Shown piece by piece: positions 51,709 through 62,342 of a DNA stretch of 64,000 bases. Positions within the stretch are counted from its first letter, which is position 1; the number at the start of each line of letters is the position of its first letter. Origin of the DNA: Hydrogenophilales bacterium (GTDB taxonomy: Bacteria; Pseudomonadota; Gammaproteobacteria; Burkholderiales; Thiobacillaceae); NCBI GenBank assembly GCA_023258975.1, contig JAHFRD010000013.1, positions 1 through 64,000 of the forward strand. The letters are read 5' to 3'. A program made the translations under genes and the position numbers. The notes under the pieces are model-generated. The model had not been told where the DNA came from. It was given only the letters and a program-made list of their open reading frames with translations, and did no database searches.

Positions 51709-51781
51709 GTAGGATGCGGTGAGGAACGAACCGCATCTTCACGCGGATGGATGATGCGGTTCGTTCCTCACCGCATCCTAC
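51709..51781. repeat. Perfect 29-bp inverted repeat, 15-nt loop, between dnaX and ffs
   Basis: GTAGGATGCGGTGAGGAACGAACCGCATC (51709-51737) and exact reverse complement (51753-51781). Confidence 0.95.
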
Positions 51782-51795
51782 CCGCCGAAGAAAAA

Positions 51796-51893
51796 GGTGG
51801 CGAGCCTGATCCCCGGCACTGGCATCGGCTGCTGTGGCTGCTTCCTTCCGGACCTGACCAGATTCACGGCTTAGCCATGCGGGGGGGCCCGCC
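51796..51893 (-). ncRNA. ffs: Signal recognition particle 4.5S RNA
   Basis: Minus strand GGCGGGCCC...CTGGTCAGGTCCGGAAGGAAGCAGCCACAGCAGCCGATGCCAGTGCCGGGGATCAGGCTCGCC followed by T-rich tract; conserved SRP core and pairing ends. Confidence 0.95.
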
Positions 51894-51959
51894 GGGCGGC
51901 ATTCTAACCCACTCCGCAGCCGTGCCACGGCGCTAAATCGACGCGAGGATGCGCCGCCT

Positions 51960-52008
51960 TGTAGCGCCGGCTTCCAGCCGGCTGTTTTTAAAAACGCCGG
52001 CGCTACAA
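51960..52008. repeat. TGTAGCGCCGGC-family palindromic repeat
   Basis: tgtagcgccggcttccagccggctgtttttaaaaacgccggcgctacaa. Confidence 0.85.
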
Positions 52009-52011
52009 CGC

Positions 52012-53088
52012 CTACTCCTCGTCGCTCGGCTGCGCCAGGCGGCGATTGCGCACGGCTTCGGCGAGTTCGCGCAGCACGGGCTCGGTGTCATCCCAGCTGA
52101 TGCAGGCGTCGGTGATGGACTGGCCGTAGGTCAGGGTCACGCCAGGTTTCAGATCCTGGCGGCCGGCGACCAGGTGGCTTTCGATCATCACGCCCATGAT
52201 GCGTTTGTCGCCGTTGCCGATCTGATTGGCGACATCGTGGCCCACTTCCGCCTGACGCTGATATTGCTTGCTGGAGTTGGCGTGCGAGAAGTCGATCATG
52301 ACCTGCTGCCGGAGGCCGGAGGAGGCCAGTTCGCCGCAGGCGGTGTTGACGCTCTCGGCATCGAAGTTGGGCTTCTTGCCGCCACGCAGAATGACGTGGC
52401 AATCCTCGTTGCCCTTGGTCTTGAACACCGCGACATGGCCCGATTTGGTGATCGAAACGAAGTGGTGGTGGGAGGCGGCGGCCTTGATCGCGTCCACGGC
52501 GATGCGCAGGTTGCCGTCGGTGCCGTTCTTGAAGCCCACCGGGCAGGACAAGCCGGAAGCCAGTTGCCGGTGCGATTGCGATTCCGTGGTGCGTGCGCCG
52601 ATGGCGCCCCAGGCGACCAGATCGGCGATGTACTGCGGCGAGATCAGGTCGAGGAATTCGGTGCCGCAGGGCAGGCCCATTTCGTTGATTTCCAGCAACA
52701 ACTTGCGCGCCAGGCGCAACCCTTCGTTGATGTCGAAACTCTCGTCCATGTGCGGGTCGTTGATCAGGCCTTTCCAGCCCACCGTGGTGCGCGGCTTCTC
52801 GAAATACACGCGCATGACCACCACCAGATCGCGCGCCAGTTCGTCCGCCAGCGGCTTCAACTTGCGCGCATATTCCAGCGCGGCGCCGGCATCGTGGATG
52901 GAACAGGGGCCGACCACTACCACCAGCCGGTCATCGGCGCCGCGCAGCACATCGTGAATCCGCGTGCGCGCCTGATAGGTGGCGCGCAAGGCGGCCTCGC
53001 TGGCCTTCAGCTCGCGCATGATCTGCATCGGCGCGAGCAGTTCGTCGCCCTGTTCGATGCGGGTGTCGTCGGTTCGGTATCCGGTCAT
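52012..53088 (-). CDS. 3-deoxy-7-phosphoheptulonate (DAHP) synthase, class I (AroF/G/H type)
   Basis: RLVVVVGPCSIHDAGAALEYARKL...MRVYFEKPRTTVGWKGLINDPHMD...GARTTESQSHRQLASGLSCPVGFKNGTDG...DFSHANSSK. ATG at 53088 has upstream AGGAG. Confidence 0.96.
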   Translation of the reverse strand: MTGYRTDDTRIEQGDELLAPMQIMRELKASEAALRATYQARTRIHDVLRGADDRLVVVVGPCSIHDAGAALEYARKLKPLADELARDLVVVMRVYFEKPRTTVGWKGLINDPHMDESFDINEGLRLARKLLLEINEMGLPCGTEFLDLISPQYIADLVAWGAIGARTTESQSHRQLASGLSCPVGFKNGTDGNLRIAVDAIKAAASHHHFVSITKSGHVAVFKTKGNEDCHVILRGGKKPNFDAESVNTACGELASSGLRQQVMIDFSHANSSKQYQRQAEVGHDVANQIGNGDKRIMGVMIESHLVAGRQDLKPGVTLTYGQSITDACISWDDTEPVLRELAEAVRNRRLAQPSDEE

Positions 53089-53114
53089 TGCAACTACTCC
53101 TGTGGGGCCAGCCT

Positions 53115-53146
53115 GAAACGAAAAAACCGCCAGGGCCTGGCGGTTT
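53115..53146 (-). terminator. Rho-independent attenuator terminator in DAHP synthase leader
   Basis: RNA AAACCGCCAGGCCCTGGCGGTTTTTTCG: 23-nt palindrome followed by U-run, 3' of a Phe-rich leader peptide. Confidence 0.88.
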
Positions 53147-53177
53147 CTCGGGTGGATTAAGCGGTTCTGCTCGCGCG

Positions 53178-53243
53178 TCAATCGATCCCGGCCGCCAGTG
53201 CGGTCGGAAACGTAAAGAAGAATTGCGCGCTAAGGGTGTTCAT
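53178..53243 (-). CDS. Phe-rich attenuation leader peptide MNTLSAQFFFTFPTALAAGID
   Basis: Codons TTC TTC TTT ACG TTT; followed by antiterminator-capable CTGGCGG (53192-53198) and the terminator at 53124-53146. Confidence 0.8.
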   Translation of the reverse strand: MNTLSAQFFFTFPTALAAGID

Positions 53244-53301
53244 GGCGCGCGATGCTAACAGAGCCGCCCCGCTGCCCACAACCCACGATTGGTGCAATGC
53301 A

Positions 53302-53595
53302 TCATCCGACCTTGGGCAAGTGGTGCAAGGCTTCGCCGATGGCCGCCGCCGAGTGTTCGAAGTCCTCCAGTTGCCCGGAGAAATACTTGTCATAGGACGG
53401 CATGGCAGGACTCCGGCGCCGGGATGATGCCCTCGGCGCGGACGAACATCACGCCGGCCTCGAAGGTGCCCAACATCTGTTCCAGGCAATGCGCGCGGAA
53501 CATGGGCGAGGGGTGAGGGGCGAGGGGCGATATAGGCGGTAGGCCTCGCGCACCGCGTCGGGAATGGAAATCCAGCGCTCCCTGGACACCCCGGT
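53302..53595 (-). pseudogene. Internally deleted TrpB2-like (tryptophan synthase beta-like) remnant
   Basis: N-terminal-like SRERWISIPDAVREAYRLYRPSPL joined to C-terminal-like HCLEQMLGTFEAGVMFVRAEGIIPAPESCHA and MPSYDKYFSGQLEDFEHSAAAIGEALHHLPKVG*. Confidence 0.75.
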
Positions 53596-53605
53596 TGAAG
53601 CCGGC

Positions 53606-54829
53606 TCACTCTCGATACAGCGGCAGCCTGGCGATGCGGGCTTCGATCTCCTTGACCTGCTCGATGTAAGCGGGCTGGCCGATGCCGCCGAAGCGCCGCT
53701 CGAACTGGGAGGCGTTCATGAATTCCGGCAGGTCTTTCACCACCGGGAAGAACAAACGCTCGTCATGCGTGCCGGCCAGTTTTTCCTGCGCCCGCCGCGC
53801 CGTGTCGGGCGAGCGCGTGGCCAGTTCGCCCAGGCGGCTGCCGGCCTTGTCCGCCGCCAGGTCGTTGAAGGAAAAACCGCTGCCATCGCGGGTATCGCGT
53901 ATTTCCTTGTAGAGCCCGGCCAGATCGGCCACCCCTTCGCCTCCCGTGACGGCGATGAAGGCGGAAAGCCCGAAGTGCTGCGCGAAATCGTCACGCCCCC
54001 CCAGGCGCACCCCCTTCTTGCGCCGGTATTTCCTGTCGCCCGGGCTGGTAAACAGGCGCCCACCCACGGCGGCCTCCGCCAAAGCGGTGAGCGCGTTGCG
54101 GTTTTCCGCCACCGGATCGCCTTTGCGCGAGCGCTCCCGCGCCAGGGCAAAGGCTTCCCCCAGCAAGGCCGCGTAGTCTCCGCCGGACGCCGCAGCCAGG
54201 CGTTCGCGGTAGGGCTCCAGCGCGGCGCCATCCATGCCGGCGGGGTTCCAGCCGGCGGCCTGGGCGGCCTTCCTCAGCGCGGCGCCATGCCAGACCAGGG
54301 TGAGTTCCAGATGGCCCGCCTGCAGGGTGGCGCGACGCAGCAGGTCGCGCGCGACCTGGTATTGCTCTGCGGCGGGTGAAAGCGCCAGCAACGCGCCGAT
54401 CAATTTGCCGGTCAATCGGGCCGGCAGCGGCACCTTGCCGAGGCGTAGATTGCTGGGCGCCAGCACGTCGCCTTGCGGCTGGAACGCCAGCGCGAGATTG
54501 AGATAACGCGGCAGTTTGTAAAGCCGCATGCTGGCGCGGATTTGCAGGCTGTCGGCGTCGATCACCACATCGGCGCCGCCTCGGCCCAGGCTGCCCAGCA
54601 GCCAGTTGAGCGCCAGTTCGATATCGCGCTGGGCAAAGCGCAGGCGGCGCTCCTCGCCTTCACGCAGGTGTTTTATATCCAGCGATTCGACGAGGAGCCG
54701 TCCACGTTCCAGATCGGCCAGGCCCAGGGTGGCGGGCCGTTCGATCTCCGGCGCCGGAGACGTCGCCAGGGCAAGCAGAAACGCGAGCGTCGCCAGCAGC
54801 AGTGTGAACAGCAGAAACAGCCGAATCAA
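53606..54829 (-). CDS. Membrane-anchored hypothetical protein (TTG start)
   Basis: [81 protein letters not shown]; start overlaps the aldolase stop. Confidence 0.75.
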   Translation of the reverse strand: MIRLFLLFTLLLATLAFLLALATSPAPEIERPATLGLADLERGRLLVESLDIKHLREGEERRLRFAQRDIELALNWLLGSLGRGGADVVIDADSLQIRASMRLYKLPRYLNLALAFQPQGDVLAPSNLRLGKVPLPARLTGKLIGALLALSPAAEQYQVARDLLRRATLQAGHLELTLVWHGAALRKAAQAAGWNPAGMDGAALEPYRERLAAASGGDYAALLGEAFALARERSRKGDPVAENRNALTALAEAAVGGRLFTSPGDRKYRRKKGVRLGGRDDFAQHFGLSAFIAVTGGEGVADLAGLYKEIRDTRDGSGFSFNDLAADKAGSRLGELATRSPDTARRAQEKLAGTHDERLFFPVVKDLPEFMNASQFERRFGGIGQPAYIEQVKEIEARIARLPLYRE

Positions 54830-55501
54830 TCCCGCGCCCCATAGTCCTTGAACTTCTCCAGCACCTCGGCCATTTCGGCCGCGTTCAGCAACACCGGCGC
54901 GCCCACTTGGCAGGCGCGCAGGTATTGGCCGCACAGGGCTTCCACTTCCAGCGCCAGGGCAAGCGCGCCGCGCAGGCTCCGCCCCCAGGCGAGCAGGCCG
55001 TGATTCGCCATGAGACAGGCGCGGCGGCCGTCCAGGGCCTGGATTACGGCATCCGACAAGGCCTGGGTGCCGAAGGTCGCGTAGGCTGCGCAGCGAATAT
55101 CCACGCCGCCGGCCAGCGCCACCATGTAATGAAACGGCGGAATGTCGCGGCGCAGACAAGCCAACGCCACGGCGAACGGCGAATGCGCGTGTACCACCGC
55201 CCCCGCTTCCGGGAAAGCGGCGTAGAGGTCGCGATGGAAGCGCCACTCGCTGGAGGGTTTCACCCCGGCGGGAGCCGTGCCGTCCATTTTCAGCGGCACG
55301 ATCTCCCCGGCGGAAAGGGCGGTCATGTCGAGGCCGGAAGGGGTAATCAGAAACCCGCTCGGCGAACGCGCGCTGACGTTTCCGGAAGTGCCCTGATTGA
55401 GGCCGACCGCCACGCTGCGGCGCGCGGTTGCGGCGACTTGTTCCGCCTGGTCGTCCCCGGTAGCGCCGGCTTCCAGCCGGCTGGCCGGTTGGGAGCCGGC
55501 G

Positions 55502-55509
<8 letters not shown>
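54826..55509 (-). CDS. Class II aldolase/adducin family protein, candidate 5-methylthioribulose-1-phosphate aldolase/dehydratase
   Basis: [38 protein letters not shown]...[15 protein letters not shown]...[13 protein letters not shown]; directly follows mtnA. Confidence 0.85.
55460..55507. repeat. TGTAGCGCCGGC-family palindromic repeat spanning mtnA stop / aldolase start
   Basis: gtagcgccggcttccagccggctggccggttgggagccggcgctaca. Confidence 0.85.
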
Positions 55510-56575
<1,066 letters not shown>

Positions 56576-56633
56576 AACGCGGGAGGGAAGGTGGCGAGAA
56601 CGGGATTATCGGCGTTTCGCATACAATCCGGCC

Positions 56634-57230
56634 ATGCCCGACGCCACTCCCGATTTTCTCCTCGCCACCGCGCTCGACGCCCTGCTGGACAAGCAACCCA
56701 CAGCGAAAGCGCGACTGGTTCGCCATGTCGGCAAGTGCGTGCGCCTGGTTCTGCCGCTGCTCCCCCTGTCCCTGCGCATCGAGGCCGACGGCGGTTTCGT
56801 CGCCGCCTCGCCGGAGGCCGCGCCCGACGTGCTGCTGATTCCCGACCCATCCGCCGTGCCGCAGTGGCTCACTGGCGGCAAACTCGGCGATCTGTTCCGG
56901 GTGGCCGGCGACGGCGTGCTTGCCGCCGATCTGGCGCAGGCGCTGGCGGATTTCGACTGGGTGCTGGCGCTGCGACCCTTATTTGGCAACACTCTGGGCG
57001 ACATCGCCGCCAGCCGCGTAGATCAGTTCATCCAGGGCCTCACCGGCTGGCGCGCCAACGCGGTCGAATCCGCCGGCCGCAACCTGGCCGAATACGCCGT
57101 CTACGAACAGGCCATGTTGGCCGAACCGCTCGCCGCGCGCGAGTTCATCGCCGAGGTGGATCGCCTGCGCGAGGACGCGGATCGGCTGGAGGCGCGCCTG
57201 GCCTTGCTTGAATCCTCCCGCGAAACCTGA
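56634..57230 (+). CDS. ubiJ: SCP2-domain ubiquinone biosynthesis accessory factor
   Basis: [63 protein letters not shown]; adjacent to ubiB. Confidence 0.85.
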   Translation: MPDATPDFLLATALDALLDKQPTAKARLVRHVGKCVRLVLPLLPLSLRIEADGGFVAASPEAAPDVLLIPDPSAVPQWLTGGKLGDLFRVAGDGVLAADLAQALADFDWVLALRPLFGNTLGDIAASRVDQFIQGLTGWRANAVESAGRNLAEYAVYEQAMLAEPLAAREFIAEVDRLREDADRLEARLALLESSRET

Positions 57231-58747
57231 TGTACCTCTTCCGCCTCCTGCGTATCTGCCTCACCGCCGCCCGTTTCGGGCTGGATGAGTTTTTCCTCGG
57301 CCATGAGCGCGTCAAACTGGTGCGCTGGGCTGTCCAGACCCTGTTCTTCTGGCGCAAGCTTTCCGCGCCGCGCGCGGTGCGCCTGCGTCTGGCGCTGGAA
57401 TCGCTGGGGCCGATCTTCATCAAATTCGGCCAGATGCTCTCCACGCGGCGCGATCTGGTGCCGCCGGACATCGCCGATGAGCTGGCGAAGTTGCAGGATC
57501 GGGTGCCCCCCTTCCCCGGTGAGCAGGCGCTGGCGGTGCTGCGCCGCGCCTATGGCCGCGACGCGCTGGAGGTGTTCGCCGAGATCGACGCCGTTCCGGT
57601 CGCTTCCGCCTCGGTGGCGCAGGTACACCGGGCGCGCCTGAAATCGGGTGAAGCGGTGGCGGTGAAGGTGTTGCGCCCCGGCATCCAGAAGGTCATCGGC
57701 CAGGATGTGAAACTGCTCGATGCCTTCGCCCATCTGGTCGAACTGCTCTGGTGGGACGGCAAGCGCCTGAAGCCGCGCGAGGTGGTGGCGGAATTCGCCA
57801 AGCACTTGGGCGACGAGATGGATCAGATGCGCGAGGCCGCCAACTGCTCGCAACTGCATCGCAACTTCGCCACGTCCTCGCTGCTGGTGGTGCCCGAGGT
57901 GTACTGGGATTACTGCGGCACGGAAGTGATGGTGATGAGCTGGATGGACGGCACACCCATTTCGCGCACCGACGAGTTGCGCCGCCAGGGCATCGACTTC
58001 CCCCGCCTGGCCCGCGCCGGGGTGGAACTGTTCTTCACCCAGGTGTTCCGCGACGGCTTTTTTCACGCCGACATGCACCCCGGCAACATCCAGGTGACGC
58101 CCGAGGGCAAGTACATCGCCCTGGATTTCGGGATCATGGGCACGCTCACCGACAGCGACAAGAACTATCTGGCGCAGAACTTCCTGGCCTTCTTCCGGCG
58201 CGACTACAAGAAGGTGGCGCAGGCGCATCTGGACGCCGGCTGGGTTCCGGCGAACACGCGGGTGGACGAATTCGAGGCGGCGATTCGTTCGGTGTGCGAG
58301 CCGGTGTTCGACCGGCCGCTCAAGGAAATCGCCTTCGGCCGCGTGTTGCTGCGCCTGTTTCAGACCTCGCGCCGCTTCGGTATGGAAATCCAGCCGCAAC
58401 TGGTGATGTTGCAGAAGACCCTGCTCAACATCGAGGGCCTCGGCCGCGAACTCGACCCCGACCTCGACCTCTGGTCCACCGCCAAGCCGTTCCTGGAACG
58501 CTGGATGAACGAGCAGATCGGCTGGCGCGGCTGGCTGCGCACGTTCCAGGAAGAAGCGCCCTACTGGGGCGCGCTGATCCCGCAATTGCCGCGTCTCGCG
58601 CACCAGGCGCTGCGCGTGGATCGCCTGGAAAAACTGGAAGCCGGCCTGGAACTGATGCTGCGCCAGCAACAGGCGCGCAACCGCTGGCTGGGAGTGATCG
58701 CCGGGCTGCTGGCGGCACTGGTGGTGGCTGGGCTGCTGGCCAGGTAG
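57230..58747 (+). CDS. ubiB: ABC1/ADCK-family ubiquinone biosynthesis kinase
   Basis: [38 protein letters not shown]...[28 protein letters not shown]...[13 protein letters not shown]. Confidence 0.97.
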   Translation: MYLFRLLRICLTAARFGLDEFFLGHERVKLVRWAVQTLFFWRKLSAPRAVRLRLALESLGPIFIKFGQMLSTRRDLVPPDIADELAKLQDRVPPFPGEQALAVLRRAYGRDALEVFAEIDAVPVASASVAQVHRARLKSGEAVAVKVLRPGIQKVIGQDVKLLDAFAHLVELLWWDGKRLKPREVVAEFAKHLGDEMDQMREAANCSQLHRNFATSSLLVVPEVYWDYCGTEVMVMSWMDGTPISRTDELRRQGIDFPRLARAGVELFFTQVFRDGFFHADMHPGNIQVTPEGKYIALDFGIMGTLTDSDKNYLAQNFLAFFRRDYKKVAQAHLDAGWVPANTRVDEFEAAIRSVCEPVFDRPLKEIAFGRVLLRLFQTSRRFGMEIQPQLVMLQKTLLNIEGLGRELDPDLDLWSTAKPFLERWMNEQIGWRGWLRTFQEEAPYWGALIPQLPRLAHQALRVDRLEKLEAGLELMLRQQQARNRWLGVIAGLLAALVVAGLLAR

Positions 58748-58750
58748 CGT

Positions 58751-58809
58751 TGTAGCGCTGGCATCCTTGCCCGCGTCTTTAACAAGCCGGCTGGAAGCCG
58801 GCGCTACAA
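58751..58809. repeat. TGTAGCGCCGGC-family palindromic repeat
   Basis: tgtagcgctggcatccttgcccgcgtctttaacaagccggctggaagccggcgctacaaa. Confidence 0.8.
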
Positions 58810-58927
58810 AAGCACCACTCCGCCACACCGCCGCGCCCTCGTTGCCGGTCTGGCGGCTCGTCATGGGCGGTATCCATAAGCACTCGCTTATAATCCGCCC
58901 GCCTCCCATAGCCCGCGCGTGCCCCTC

Positions 58928-59581
58928 ATGTTCCATTTATCCGCATCCACCGCCGTCAATCTGGCGCTCTCCGTCCTCATCCTGTTCTCCCTGATTACCT
59001 GGACGATGATCTTCGCCAAGGGTTGGCTGCAATGGCAGTTGCGCCAGGCCAACGCGGCTTTCGCCAAACGCTTCTGGCAGGCGCCCGATCTGGGCGCGGC
59101 GGAAGTCGCCGCCAAGCAGGCCGACAGCCCGCTGGCGCGACTGGCCAGGGCGGGGTTCGACACCCTCAACGCTATTGGTGACCGGCAGACGCTGGCGCAT
59201 GCCGGCGACCGCCAGGCGGTGCTGGAGCGCGGCCTCTCGCAACAGGTGAAGAAGGAACAGCACAAGCTGGAAGCCGGCCTCATGCTGCTCGCCAGCATCG
59301 GCAGCACGGCGCCCTTCGTCGGATTGTTCGGCACCGTCTGGGGGATCATGAACGCGATGAGCAGCATCGCCGTGTCCGGCGGCTCCGGCCTGGAAGTGGT
59401 GGCCGGCCCGGTGGGCGAGGCGCTGCTCGCCACCGCCATCGGCATCGCCGCCGCGATCCCCGCCGTGCTCGCCTACAACTACGGGGTGCGCGTCACCCGC
59501 CTGATGGTTTCCGAGATGGAAGGCTTCGCCAACGATTTTCTACGCTTGGCCAGCCAACCTGAAGGCCAGAAGGAGTCCTGA
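58928..59581 (+). CDS. exbB: MotA/TolQ/ExbB proton channel family protein
   Basis: AVNLALSVLILFSLITWTMIFAKGW...LLASIGSTAPFVGLFGTVWGIMNAMSSIAVSGG...EALLATAIGIAAAIPAVLAYN. Confidence 0.94.
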   Translation: MFHLSASTAVNLALSVLILFSLITWTMIFAKGWLQWQLRQANAAFAKRFWQAPDLGAAEVAAKQADSPLARLARAGFDTLNAIGDRQTLAHAGDRQAVLERGLSQQVKKEQHKLEAGLMLLASIGSTAPFVGLFGTVWGIMNAMSSIAVSGGSGLEVVAGPVGEALLATAIGIAAAIPAVLAYNYGVRVTRLMVSEMEGFANDFLRLASQPEGQKES

Positions 59582-59582
59582 G

Positions 59583-60002
59583 ATGGCCATTCGCCACGAC
59601 TCCGATTTCCAGCCCATGAGCGAGATCAACGTCACGCCGCTGGTGGACGTGATGCTGGTGCTACTGGTGATTTTCATGGTCACCGCGCCGTTCATCCTGC
59701 AATCGGTGAAGGTGCGCCTGCCGGAAACCTCGCCGGTGGCGGCGCTGAAACCGGCGCCCGCGCTGGTGGTCAGCGTGCAGGCGGACGGCATGGTGTTTCT
59801 CGGCCGCGAGGCGATTGACCTGACCGTGCTGGAGGCCCGCCTGAAAGGCGAGATGGACAAGAATGGTGAACTCACCCTGCAACTGCGCGCCGATACCGGC
59901 GTGCCCTACGGCCGCATCACCGAAGTGATGGCCGCCGCCAGCCGCGCCGGGGTGGCCAAGCTCACCTTCGTCACCTCCGCCGCCCCGCAGGGGAAAAAGT
60001 GA
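59583..60002 (+). CDS. exbD: ExbD/TolR family biopolymer transport protein
   Basis: MSEINVTPLVDVMLVLLVIFMVTAPFILQSVKVRLPETS. Confidence 0.95.
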   Translation: MAIRHDSDFQPMSEINVTPLVDVMLVLLVIFMVTAPFILQSVKVRLPETSPVAALKPAPALVVSVQADGMVFLGREAIDLTVLEARLKGEMDKNGELTLQLRADTGVPYGRITEVMAAASRAGVAKLTFVTSAAPQGKK

Positions 60003-62323
60003 TTCCAGCGGTACTCGCACCCGCGGCGGCCCTGGTGGCGCGCCTTGGCCCCGTGCTGGCCCGCCTGGAACCGCGCCACTGGATCGCCCTGGCCGGCAGC
60101 GCCGCCCTGCATCTGGGTGTGTTGCTCGGCTTCAACCAGGCACCACCGCCGCCACCTCCCCCCATGACCTTTGAAGTCAAACTGGAGCCGCCGCCCGCCG
60201 TGAAGCAGCCGAAACAACGGCTCGCCAAGGCCAAGCCCAAGGCCGGCAAGGTGAAGGCGAAACAGCGCCTGGCGAAGAAGAAACCGGTCAAACCACAAGC
60301 GAATGAGCCGCACACCCTGCAAGCGGAATGGAAAAGCGAAACCCGGCCGGCCAAGGACACCCCGGCGGTCACCCTGCCGGACGCGCGCGCCATCGGCGTC
60401 GATCTGGCCAGTGAAGTCGGCCGCGCCGCGCCCGCCAGGCTCGCCACGGCCAGCAGCCAGCCGAGTGCCGCCAGACCGGCGGCCGCCGCGCGCTCCAGCG
60501 CGGCCGGCACATTGAGCGAACCGGGCGGCAAGTCCGGCGCGGGCAGTGGCGTGGCCAGTGGCGGCGACCCCGGCATCTCCCTGGCCGCCGCGCGGGGGTT
60601 GGGCAAGACTCAGGCGCTTACGGCCAGCAGCGGCGCGGGTGCCCAGGGCAGCGATACGCTGGCCGGCTCCGCCGCCGCGTCCGGAAATCTCGCGACCGCC
60701 GCACTTTCCGCCAGCGCCGCCACGGGCGACAGCCTGAATCGGGCCGCCAGCGGAGGCAGCCACGGCGCGCGGGCCGGCGAATTCAGCTCCCACGGCCCGG
60801 ACGCGCGGATTGGCGTCGATCCCGTGGGCGAGCCGAGCGGCGTGCGCCTGACCCTGGCTGGTGTGCTTTCCAGCCTGTCGGCGCTTCCCGCCGGTAGCGG
60901 CAGTCTGGCCGGCGGCCAGGTCAACGGCACGGCCGGCGGCAGCGCGGCGACGGCCGGCGAAAGCGGCCAGGCCAGTCTGGCGGTGGCCACCAGCGGTGGC
61001 CAAGCCGCCGTGGTGGCCGCCGCCGGGCCGACCCGCAGCGGCGGCGGCGGTGGTGAAGCCAGCGCAGCCAGTGAACGCGGGGGAGCGGCGAGCGGTGGCG
61101 CGGGCGCCGGCAATTTGGCCAGTGCCGCGCCCGGTAGCGCGCACCCCTCCAGCAAGACCGTCAGTGGCCACGGTGGCGACAGTGAGGGCGGCAACCCGGC
61201 CACGGGCGCGCTGGCCGGCGCCGTCACCGCGCCACGCGCGGACAAAACCGTTCTCGCCAGCACGGGGAGCGGCGAGCGCGCCGGCCGGGCGCCGGCGGCG
61301 AGCAAGAACAGCCCCGGCGTCGGCGCGGCGGCCGGCAAATCGGCGGCGGCGGCGACGGGTACGATGGCGGCGGGCGACAAGCTGGCCCAGACCATCGCCA
61401 CGGGCGGCCAGCCCGCGCGCACCCCTGGCGCGGGTGGCGCGGATTCCGCTGTTGCCGCCGGCGCGACACACGGCGCGTCCGGCGCCGGCTTCGCCAACGA
61501 CCCCGGAAAACTGGCCGGCACGGCCTCGCCAGGCGGCGCGCTGCCGGGGCAAGCCGCGACCGGCTCCGGATTCTCCAGTGGCAATTTCGCGCCCGCCACC
61601 CTCGCTCCCGGCGAGCCGGGGAGCGCGCCGCGCCTGGCCCTGGCCATGCGGGCTGTGCCCGCCATCCTGGAAATGCGCCCGGGCGGCGCCCGCTCCAGCT
61701 TCCGCCCGCATGCCGGCGAAGGGAGTGGCGGTGGCGCCGCGCATGCGACCGGCGCGGCGCTTGCCCAGGCCGGCGGCGGCGAAGGCGCGCCGCTGCAAGG
61801 CGGAAGCGGCGCCGTTCCCGCGCTTTCCGCCGCCAACCATCAGGCCAGTGTCGGCAGTGGCGGCGCCAATCCCGCCGGTAGCGGCACCTTGCAAGGCATG
61901 AGGGTGGCGGCGGTGCGGGAGATGCGCCCGGATAGCCAGGTGCAAGCGCTCGACGTGCTGGCGCCCTCCACCTACTGCCCGTTGCCCGGCCACACACAGC
62001 CGGACAATCGCCCGCGCGACACCCGACAGGACATCACCGAGAAACCCTCGTATGCCAGCGACAACCCCAGCTTCGCCTTTCCCATCCGCGCCTGGGCCTA
62101 TGGCCACGAAGGCCGCGCGACCGTGCGCGTGCAGATCCTGCCCGACGGTACGCCCGGGCAGATGTGGCTCAAGCAGAGCAGCGGCTCCGGTATCCTCGAC
62201 GTGGATGCGCGGGAACAACTCGCCAAATATCGTTTCAAACCCGCCCGCAAGAACGGCCAGCCGGTCACGGCCTGGATCGACGTTCCGGTGGATTACCGCC
62301 TGAATGCCGAGAGCAAACCCTGA
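59999..62323 (+). CDS. tonB: TonB-like protein with a very long Gly/Ala/Ser-rich linker
   Basis: N-terminal TM IALAGSAALHLGVLLGF, PPPPPPPMTFEVKLEPPP and Lys-rich segment, ~500-aa low-complexity linker, C-terminal TonB domain ATVRVQILPDGTPGQMWLKQSSGSGILDVDAREQLAKYRFKPARKNGQPVTAWIDVPVDYRL. Confidence 0.88.
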   Translation: MIPAVLAPAAALVARLGPVLARLEPRHWIALAGSAALHLGVLLGFNQAPPPPPPPMTFEVKLEPPPAVKQPKQRLAKAKPKAGKVKAKQRLAKKKPVKPQANEPHTLQAEWKSETRPAKDTPAVTLPDARAIGVDLASEVGRAAPARLATASSQPSAARPAAAARSSAAGTLSEPGGKSGAGSGVASGGDPGISLAAARGLGKTQALTASSGAGAQGSDTLAGSAAASGNLATAALSASAATGDSLNRAASGGSHGARAGEFSSHGPDARIGVDPVGEPSGVRLTLAGVLSSLSALPAGSGSLAGGQVNGTAGGSAATAGESGQASLAVATSGGQAAVVAAAGPTRSGGGGGEASAASERGGAASGGAGAGNLASAAPGSAHPSSKTVSGHGGDSEGGNPATGALAGAVTAPRADKTVLASTGSGERAGRAPAASKNSPGVGAAAGKSAAAATGTMAAGDKLAQTIATGGQPARTPGAGGADSAVAAGATHGASGAGFANDPGKLAGTASPGGALPGQAATGSGFSSGNFAPATLAPGEPGSAPRLALAMRAVPAILEMRPGGARSSFRPHAGEGSGGGAAHATGAALAQAGGGEGAPLQGGSGAVPALSAANHQASVGSGGANPAGSGTLQGMRVAAVREMRPDSQVQALDVLAPSTYCPLPGHTQPDNRPRDTRQDITEKPSYASDNPSFAFPIRAWAYGHEGRATVRVQILPDGTPGQMWLKQSSGSGILDVDAREQLAKYRFKPARKNGQPVTAWIDVPVDYRLNAESKP

Positions 62324-62342
62324 ACATCGAGAGGACTACGCC

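Noticed and set aside
57101-58936. 611-aa minus ORF opposite ubiB
   Set aside because: Shadow ORF; ubiB motifs are clear on the plus strand.
59906-62218. 770-aa minus-strand ORF over tonB
   Set aside because: Low-complexity antisense artefact of the GAS-rich linker.
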